Source of the DNA: Bacteroidales bacterium
GTDB taxonomy: Bacteria > Bacteroidota > Bacteroidia > Bacteroidales > NBLH01
Direction: 5' to 3'
NCBI GenBank assembly: GCA_029933755.1
Contig: JAOZNO010000270.1
Location: 1-5,643 of the forward strand
Length of the DNA stretch: 5,643 nt
Shown: one piece after another, positions 1-4,152 of the stretch
How positions within the stretch are numbered: the first letter of the stretch is position 1
Layout: each line of letters opens with the position of its first letter
The notes under the pieces: generated by a model
Databases searched by the model: none
What the model saw: only the letters and a program-made list of their open reading frames with translations
Told to the model about the DNA's origin: nothing
Position numbers and translations under genes: made by a program

Positions 1-62
1 ATAAGCATACAGCTTTAAGGTTCGACGCCTCAATTCCAACAAAGAAAAAACGCATGAATTAT
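1..62 (-). other. edge segment with a possible start of a downstream minus-strand reading frame
   Basis: On the minus strand an ATG at 55-53, seven bases after the HEPN stop codon, opens a frame that reads MRFFFVGIEASNLKAVCL and stays open to the window edge (18 codons). I do not recognise the peptide. The stretch contains GCG and TCG codons and looks less AT-rich than the genes beside it. It could therefore be the first residues of a further gene of the MNT-HEPN transcript, or the end of a dispersed repeat. Eighteen codons are too few to call a gene. Confidence 0.25.
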
Positions 63-437
63 TCAGGTTAGATATTTATTCATTTCAATATAAAAATTCT
101 CTGCTTCTACAAAAGCATGAGTAGCATCACTTTCAGAAGCACTGAAACCTATTTCATAATCTGCTTTTTGTCTAGTGTCCAGCATTTTGCTAAATGTTTT
201 GATAAGTTTCCTGTCAAATATTCCTGTTTTAACAAAATGTTTACCAAACTGGATATTCGCTCCCTGATGAGTAAATGTTGCAATATCCTCTGAAAGCAAA
301 ACCGCTTTTACTGCATGATACATTGCATAATATGAACGAGATACAGCTGCCTTCCATCTTTTGCTTTCAAGCATGATTCTGGCATCTGTTAAACACTCAT
401 TTGCCTCGTTCAGCGTTAATTGAACTTCTTCCTTCAT
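63..437 (-). CDS. HEPN domain protein, putative toxin of an MNT-HEPN toxin-antitoxin pair
   Basis: This is a 124-residue, all-helical-looking protein of the HEPN superfamily (PF05168-like). The signature helix reads SRSYYAMYHAVKAVL at residues 33-47 and carries the R-X(4-6)-H motif as R34 and H41. Further family features are the THQG...FGKHFVKTG segment at about 57-72 and RQKADYE at 89-95. In the better studied pairs, HEPN proteins are metal-independent RNases that cut RNA and are held inactive by an MNT partner; RNase activity here is inferred. The ATG overlaps the stop codon of the upstream MNT gene (ATGA, 434-437), so the two are probably translationally coupled from one mRNA, with the MNT made first. 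The length is normal and the frame intact. The R-X6-H spacing differs from the R-X4-H-X-Y motif of the HepT (DUF86) branch. An alternative is a substrate-binding partner of the nucleotidyltransferase rather than a toxin. Confidence 0.88.
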   Translation of the reverse strand: MKEEVQLTLNEANECLTDARIMLESKRWKAAVSRSYYAMYHAVKAVLLSEDIATFTHQGANIQFGKHFVKTGIFDRKLIKTFSKMLDTRQKADYEIGFSASESDATHAFVEAENFYIEMNKYLT

Positions 438-775
438 ATTATTATACCTTCTTTTCGTATATTTTGATAAAAAAACAAACTGGAATTTTCAAATTTTTGT
501 ATGCTCGTGGGGTTTGTTGAAATATAAATATCACTGTTAAGCAAAATGTCAGTTTTTAAATCAGCCAGAGTATCTATTTCATTCATCTCAGACTTAATAT
601 TATCCAATACAACTAATACATCAATATCTGAATCTTTATGAAAATCACCACGTGCATACGAACCATATAAAATAAAATATTTAAAACGGCTTCCAAAATG
701 ATTAGATACAATTGACTTTAGTTTTTCAATATTATTTTTTACAGATACCGATATGTCTGGTAGTTCAGTTTTCAT
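434..775 (-). CDS. minimal nucleotidyltransferase (MNT), putative antitoxin partner of the HEPN protein
   Basis: This 113-residue protein belongs to the DNA polymerase beta-like nucleotidyltransferase superfamily. The catalytic signature GSYARGDFHKDSDIDVLV spans residues 38-55 and fits GS-X10-DXD exactly: G38-S39, then D50 and D52 as metal ligands. D82, in NSDIYIS, is placed to be the third acidic residue. All catalytic positions look intact. In the studied HepT-MntA system the MNT adds AMP units to a tyrosine of the HEPN toxin to silence it. Adenylylation here is inferred from the family and from the overlap with the HEPN gene. The N-terminal helix (residues 7-27) precedes the fold and there is no extra domain, as expected for a minimal MNT. 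The gene is first in a two-gene unit, with a phylum-type promoter candidate about 22 bases upstream of its ATG. A short stand-alone transferase with another target cannot be excluded. Confidence 0.88.
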   Translation of the reverse strand: MKTELPDISVSVKNNIEKLKSIVSNHFGSRFKYFILYGSYARGDFHKDSDIDVLVVLDNIKSEMNEIDTLADLKTDILLNSDIYISTNPTSIQKFENSSLFFYQNIRKEGIII

Positions 776-797
776 TTTATTATTAAAACATTTAATA

Positions 798-831
798 CAA
801 AGTTAATAACTATTCCATTAATAGCTGGCAA
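798..831 (-). promoter_or_regulatory. Bacteroidota-type promoter candidate for the MNT-HEPN pair
   Basis: The minus strand reads TAACTTTG at 805-798, an exact match to the TAnnTTTG -7 consensus of the Bacteroidota housekeeping sigma factor. A weak -33 TTG lies at 831-829, with a spacer of 23 bases, at the long end of what is accepted. The expected transcription start near 790 would leave a leader of about 15 bases before the MNT ATG at 775. The site lies in the 97-base gap after rsmI, so the pair can be transcribed independently of rsmI. Confidence 0.5.
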
Positions 832-860
832 TATATGATTAATACTTCTTTTGAAAATAC

Positions 861-880
861 CTTTAACTTACTTTAACTTT
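861..880 (-). repeat. 10-bp tandem duplication across the rsmI stop codon
   Basis: CTTTAACTTA at 861-870 is followed directly by CTTTAACTTT at 871-880, so nine of ten bases repeat. The second unit contains the last serine codon and the stop codon of rsmI. It looks like a small slippage duplication. No clear terminator hairpin is visible after rsmI. Confidence 0.5.
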
Positions 881-1547
881 TACCATCAAGTACAATAACA
901 ATTTCACCTTTCACTTTTTTTTCATTAAAGTAGCTTAAAACTTCGCTTAAACTTCCTCTTTTTGTCTCTTCAAAAACTTTGGTTAATTCTCTGGACACCG
1001 AAACTTGCCTGTTTTCTCCAAAATATTCAATAAATTGTTCAAGTGCTTTAATTAGTCTATGTGGCGATTCATAAAAAACCATGGTTCGTTGTTCATCAAC
1101 CAGTTGTTTTAACTTTTTCTGGCGTCCTTTTTTATGTGGTAAAAATCCTTCAAAGCAAAAACGGTCATTTGGTAAACCTGAATTAATCAAAGCAGGAATG
1201 AAGGCTACAGCACCAGGTAAAGTTTCAACAGCAATATTATTTTGAATGCATGCTCTGACTAATAAAAAACCGGGATCTGAAATTGCCGGTGTTCCTGCAT
1301 CTGAAACTAAAGCAATTTTTTCACCAACAGACAGTTGCCCAATTAACCTGTCAACGGTTTTATGTTCATTGTTTAAGTTGTGAGAGTACATTTTTTTACT
1401 AATATCATAATGATGTAGTAAAACACTTGTAGTACGAGTATCTTCTGCCAGTATTAAATCAACTTCTTTTAGAATACGAACAGCCCTAAATGTAATGTCT
1501 TCGAGATTACCAATAGGGGTAGGAACAATATATAATTTACCAGACAT
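873..1547 (-). CDS. rsmI: 16S rRNA (cytidine(1402)-2'-O)-methyltransferase RsmI
   Basis: RsmI uses S-adenosylmethionine to 2'-O-methylate C1402 of 16S rRNA in the decoding centre of the small ribosomal subunit. The 224-residue product has the tetrapyrrole methylase fold with the RsmI signatures in order: PIGNLEDIT (11-19), AEDTR (34-38), SDAGTPAISDPG (82-93), LPGA (110-113), FEGFLP (132-137), YESPHR (159-164), SRELTK (185-190) and KGE (213-215). It is shorter than the roughly 286-residue E. coli protein because the C-terminal extension is absent, which is usual in Bacteroidota and not a truncation. The ATG lies three bases after the stop codon of the M28 peptidase gene, so both are probably on one mRNA, with rsmI second. 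A neighbourhood of rsmI and a divergent tdk is, from memory, common in this phylum; here the peptidase gene lies between them. The gene ends in a short tandem duplication. Confidence 0.97.
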   Translation of the reverse strand: MSGKLYIVPTPIGNLEDITFRAVRILKEVDLILAEDTRTTSVLLHHYDISKKMYSHNLNNEHKTVDRLIGQLSVGEKIALVSDAGTPAISDPGFLLVRACIQNNIAVETLPGAVAFIPALINSGLPNDRFCFEGFLPHKKGRQKKLKQLVDEQRTMVFYESPHRLIKALEQFIEYFGENRQVSVSRELTKVFEETKRGSLSEVLSYFNEKKVKGEIVIVLDGKS

Positions 1548-1550
1548 AAG

Positions 1551-2825
1551 TTAAAATGTTTTTACAAAATCAAGCAATAATCTAAACAAATCTTCATACT
1601 CACTTAAGGGCAAATCTTCAGCCTTATCGTAAATGTTATGGTATTCAGAATACTCACCTAATGTATATATAAAGATACTATTCACCCCTTTTTCATAAAA
1701 AGGATAATGATCACTGTTTGCTGCCGGCCCTCTGCTGGAAACAGCAGGAAGGTATTGATTGTCTTTATTTATTTCTACTAATTTATCAAAACGGGTTTTA
1801 TACTCTGTAGCATTTACAACTTTTATTCCTTTGTCGCCACTACCAACCATATCAAGGTTTATCAGAAATTTTATTTTCGATAAGGGAAAAAGAGGATGGT
1901 TTACATAGTAGGTTGACCCTAATAACCCCATTTCTTCCCCACTGAAGAACATAAATGCAATTGAATATTTAGGTTTCTTTTTTAAACGAGAAAAATGTTT
2001 TGCAATATTAAGTACCATTGCAGTTCCGCTAGCGTTGTCATTGGCGCCCGGAAAGTATACACCTTCACCCATTTCGCCAATGTGATCGTAATGGGCAGAA
2101 AAAACAATAAAACTATCAAGTTCACCTTCTATAAAACCAACAATATTCTGGGTATGATATTCTTTTTTAAAGTCATTTTTTATTTTTACAGTTATTGATT
2201 CTAAGGTGTCTGGAATTACATCCCTACTAATTTTAATTATAGGAAATTCTTGTTCAACTTGTGATGGCACATAAATTAAATTTTTATATTCCAGTTGTAT
2301 AATTCCTTTTGCACCCAGTATGTTATAGTTAATTATGTCAGCATAAGCATCTCTAAACCCTTTGTTTTTCATAAAAAGAGTATCAATAAGTATAAAGCTT
2401 TTGCTAATTGCATCTTTACTTATCTTTTTAAGTTTTTTTGGATAATCTAATAATTCATGGTTCATTACAATTACTGGAAATGTACCGTCAACTGAACCGG
2501 AACGGGCAGAAATAAGATAATCATAGCCTGGGATTAGTTCTTCTGACTTATTTAGTGAAACGGTAATTTTTTCAGAGAAAGTATTTACAGAGATTTGGTA
2601 ATTCTGAAAATAGTTATCAGAGAATTTTTTTAATTTTATTTTTTTTAATTGTTTATTAATGTAAAAAGCAGCAATGCTATCACCTTTATTTGCATAGCCT
2701 CTTCCATGAAACTCAGCTGAACAAAGTTTATCAATTGTTTTTCTGGCAAATTTTAAATCTTGTGCATTTATCAAATTAGCTAATGATATAAATGTTAAGA
2801 AGAAAATAATTAGTGTTTTATTCAT
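1551..2825 (-). CDS. secreted M28 family zinc aminopeptidase
   Basis: This 424-residue protein starts with a signal peptide: MNK, a hydrophobic core at about 4-18, and a likely type I cleavage after INA-21. It is therefore exported to the periplasm or beyond. Residues about 25-230 resemble the non-catalytic half of Bacteroidota M28 proteins, with a PA-like segment at about 100-200. The catalytic domain follows from about 225. The co-catalytic metal ligands can be read in order: H245 (AHYDHIG), bridging D263 (GANDNASGTAM), the EE pair 297-298 (SGEEMGLLGS; E297 general base, E298 ligand), D325 (NLDMVG) and H396 (YHNIYDKAEDL). All are present, so the enzyme should be active, removing N-terminal residues from peptides; the substrate is unknown. 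The gene is intact and is followed three bases later by rsmI, an unlikely functional pairing that suggests simple co-transcription. Upstream are the GC-rich repeat and long palindrome of the divergent region; I see no clear TAnnTTTG element close to its start. Confidence 0.93.
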   Translation of the reverse strand: MNKTLIIFFLTFISLANLINAQDLKFARKTIDKLCSAEFHGRGYANKGDSIAAFYINKQLKKIKLKKFSDNYFQNYQISVNTFSEKITVSLNKSEELIPGYDYLISARSGSVDGTFPVIVMNHELLDYPKKLKKISKDAISKSFILIDTLFMKNKGFRDAYADIINYNILGAKGIIQLEYKNLIYVPSQVEQEFPIIKISRDVIPDTLESITVKIKNDFKKEYHTQNIVGFIEGELDSFIVFSAHYDHIGEMGEGVYFPGANDNASGTAMVLNIAKHFSRLKKKPKYSIAFMFFSGEEMGLLGSTYYVNHPLFPLSKIKFLINLDMVGSGDKGIKVVNATEYKTRFDKLVEINKDNQYLPAVSSRGPAANSDHYPFYEKGVNSIFIYTLGEYSEYHNIYDKAEDLPLSEYEDLFRLLLDFVKTF

Positions 2826-2853
2826 GTGTTTATTTTTTAATTGTTTTCATTTA

Positions 2854-2937
2854 TTCGCAGTAGCTCATGAGGGCTAAAGCCGTTGCCACATAGCCTGTTC
2901 CGCCACTGCGGAAGAACTGTCCCGAAAAAATCGGGAC
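2854..2937. repeat. GC-rich multi-hairpin element, probably a dispersed intergenic repeat
   Basis: This block is clearly richer in GC than its surroundings and is built of nested inverted repeats. An outer arm TTCGCAGTAGC (2854-2864) pairs imperfectly with GCCACTGCGGAA (2902-2913). GGCTA (2872-2876) pairs with TAGCC (2891-2895). Local alternatives are GGCT-AA-AGCC (2872-2881) and TTCCGC-CACT-GCGGAA (2898-2913). A separate hairpin at 2919-2937 closes the block. It contains no reading frame. It resembles REP-like, GGCTAAAGCC-containing intergenic repeats that I associate with Bacteroidota genomes, but copy number cannot be judged from one window. Confidence 0.55.
2919..2937. repeat. perfect 7-bp hairpin GTCCCGA-A5-TCGGGAC
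   Basis: GTCCCGA (2919-2925), five A (2926-2930) and TCGGGAC (2931-2937) form a perfect stem-loop. It looks like a terminator stem, but no gene ends here: the flanking genes diverge, and neither strand has a U-tract right after the stem. It is therefore better read as part of the repeat block than as a working intrinsic terminator. It could still affect transcription entering the region from either side. Confidence 0.6.
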
Positions 2938-2964
2938 TTGTTTCATCTGTTTATTTATTGATTA

Positions 2965-3124
2965 GTACCTGTCATAAAACTCAGTCTCTAATAAGAAAAC
3001 GTCAAGAATGAGGCTTTTGCAGTTTTGAAAATCATGAGTTTACTTTTGTAAATGACTGTTTTCAAAACAAGAATAACAAAGTTATTGGCGTTTTATTGCA
3101 GAGAATTAATTTATATCAAGCTAC
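2965..3124. repeat. 160-bp long imperfect palindrome between the M28 gene and tdk
   Basis: The two halves mirror each other around a TTTT loop at 3044-3047. Matching arm segments, from the centre outward, are TTTAC (3039-3043) with GTAAA (3048-3052); GTTTTGAAAA (3022-3031) with TTTTCAAAAC (3059-3068), a perfect 10-mer; AAAACGTCAA (2996-3005) with TTGGCGTTTT (3085-3094), nine of ten plus a G-U pair; TCTCT (2985-2989) with AGAGA (3100-3104); and GTACCTG (2965-2971) with CAAGCTAC (3117-3124), with small gaps. The spacings agree to within a base or two, so this is one structure and not chance short repeats. I see no coding potential. It may be a MITE, a decayed insertion sequence end pair, or a structured RNA or regulatory region. 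No target duplication was recognised at its ends. Confidence 0.65.
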
Positions 3125-3171
3125 AAACTTATTCAATTCAAATAATATTTCTTACAAAAATTCTATATTCC

Positions 3172-3203
3172 TTTGAGATTATTTTAAAAATTACTTATTT
3201 TAC
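3172..3203 (+). promoter_or_regulatory. weak promoter candidate for tdk
   Basis: TTTG at 3172-3175 could be a -33 element. TATTTTAC at 3196-3203, 20 bases further on, partly fits TAnnTTTG (the two final key bases differ). Transcription would start near 3210 and give a leader of about 23 bases. The spacing is good but the -7 match is poor, so this is only a suggestion. Confidence 0.25.
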
Positions 3204-3232
3204 TGTATTTAGAATATTCAATAATAAATAAT

Positions 3233-3850
3233 ATGTTTCTTGAAAATAATTTAAGTAGCTCAAGGCTGGGTGGATGTATTGAAGTTGTAACAGGTTCAAT
3301 GTTTTCTGGTAAAACAGAAGAGCTAATACGGAGATTACGCAGAGCTGAAATTGCCAAATTAAATGTAGGTATATATAAACCTAAAATTGACAATCGATAT
3401 TCTGATAATGATGTTGTATCACATGATTCAAAAATAGTTTCTGCAATACCGGTGCGTTCAGCTAAAGAAATTATTGATCTTGCTAAAGACAATAAGGTTG
3501 TAGGAATTGATGAAGCACAATTCTTTGAGGATGATTTGATTGATGTGTGTAATTATTTAGCAAATCAGGGAAAAAGGGTTATTGTTGCTGCACTTGATAT
3601 GGATTTTTCAGGTAAACCTTTTGGCCCTTTGCCCGGGCTAATGTCAATAGCTGAGTATGTAACAAAAGTTCATGCCATTTGTATGCGCTGTGGGCATTTG
3701 GCTAACTATTCACATCGATTAAGTGATACGCAAAAGCTAGTTATGTTGGGAGAAAAGGATATTTATGAACCATTATGCCGAAGTTGTTTTTCCAAAGCTA
3801 TTGATGATAAAAATAAAGATCTTGAATTATTTAATAATCAAAAAACTTAA
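3233..3850 (+). CDS. tdk: thymidine kinase (type II, TK1-like)
   Basis: Thymidine kinase phosphorylates thymidine (and deoxyuridine) with ATP to give dTMP in the cytoplasmic salvage pathway. The 205-residue protein shows the type II features in order: P-loop GSMFSGKT (21-28), the DEAQFF motif (93-98) with catalytic E94, LDMDFSGKPFG (121-131), and a structural zinc site formed by C150-X2-C153 (ICMRCG) and C182-X2-C185 (LCRSC) flanking the lasso region. The MFLE start at 3233 is kept because this N-terminus is usual for Bacteroidota Tdk and precedes IEVVTGSMFSGKTEEL at the proper distance. The length is normal and all key residues are present. No Shine-Dalgarno is visible in the AT-rich leader. 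The gene diverges from the M28-rsmI unit. Its stop codon TAA (3848-3850) overlaps the left flanking repeat of the MITE-like element, so its mRNA 3' end probably carries that element's structure. Confidence 0.97.
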   Translation: MFLENNLSSSRLGGCIEVVTGSMFSGKTEELIRRLRRAEIAKLNVGIYKPKIDNRYSDNDVVSHDSKIVSAIPVRSAKEIIDLAKDNKVVGIDEAQFFEDDLIDVCNYLANQGKRVIVAALDMDFSGKPFGPLPGLMSIAEYVTKVHAICMRCGHLANYSHRLSDTQKLVMLGEKDIYEPLCRSCFSKAIDDKNKDLELFNNQKT

Positions 3851-4038
3851 ATTTGTGGTTCTACTACCATTCTAGTGGGTGCTTGACCATAAGGTAATTT
3901 TTAGTAAAGTTACCATGGTTATTCGTAGATTTGTTTATGACTGGCATAATTAAGCAATATAAGCATATAAGGGCATAAACAAATAACCAACATACATTTA
4001 TTAGTTACCCACTAAGTTTGTAGTAGAACCAAATTTTT
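3849..4038. mobile_element. probable MITE (3857-4030) with flanking 8-bp target duplication
   Basis: A 174-bp element is bounded by terminal inverted repeats of about 24 bp. The left end GGTTCTACTAC (3857-3867) plus TAGTGGGT (3873-3880) is mirrored exactly by the right end at 4020-4030 and 4007-4014, with five unmatched bases between the blocks on both sides. The flanks are AAATTTGT (3849-3856) and AAATTTTT (4031-4038), seven of eight identical, as expected of an 8-bp target site duplication with one later change. The interior has no gene and folds further: ACCAT-GGTAA with TTACC-ATGGT (3886-3919), and ATTTGTTTATG (3929-3939) with CATAAACAAAT (3974-3984). It is too short for a transposase and must have been moved in trans. 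Eight-base duplications occur in families such as IS1595, ISL3 and IS6; I cannot assign the parent. The insertion begins exactly at the tdk stop codon without altering the protein. Confidence 0.75.
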
Positions 4039-4152
4039 CAATAAAAAATCAGTAGTAAACCTTGTCCTCTTGCTGGATAAGTACTATTTAGCTAATATTA
4101 CAAATATCCTTGTGACAAATTAATTAATTGTGTTCCCTTTAATTATTTTATT
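4039..4152. other. AT-rich intergenic leader of the ligase gene
   Basis: This 114-base stretch between the MITE and the ligase gene contains no ATG on the plus strand, and an in-frame TAA at 4093-4095 limits the ligase reading frame. I see no good TAnnTTTG element, terminator or riboswitch-like structure. A 12-base self-complementary AT run (AATTAATTAATT) lies at about 4118-4129. Confidence 0.4.

Noticed and set aside
1995..2198. 67-codon plus-strand reading frame
   Set aside because: It lies wholly inside the M28 gene on the opposite strand, over its conserved metal-binding region, and its product (MFCNIKYHCSS...) is of low complexity. It is a shadow.
2919..2937. Intrinsic terminator
   Set aside because: The stem is good, but the flanking genes diverge, no gene ends here, and no U-tract follows on either strand.
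3212..3219. GAATATTC palindrome upstream of tdk as an operator
   Set aside because: An 8-base AT-rich palindrome is expected by chance in such sequence, and there is no second copy or flanking symmetry.
3184..3492. 102-codon minus-strand reading frame
   Set aside because: It is antisense to the P-loop half of tdk, whose motifs are unmistakable, so it is a shadow.
1551..3850. A functional system linking M28 peptidase, RsmI and thymidine kinase
   Set aside because: The products act in unrelated processes (exported peptidase, rRNA methylation, nucleoside salvage). Their closeness is explained by ordinary housekeeping gene order.
3849..4038. CRISPR-like or riboswitch element after tdk
   Set aside because: There is no series of equal direct repeats with spacers, and the paired ends with a matching target duplication fit a mobile element better.
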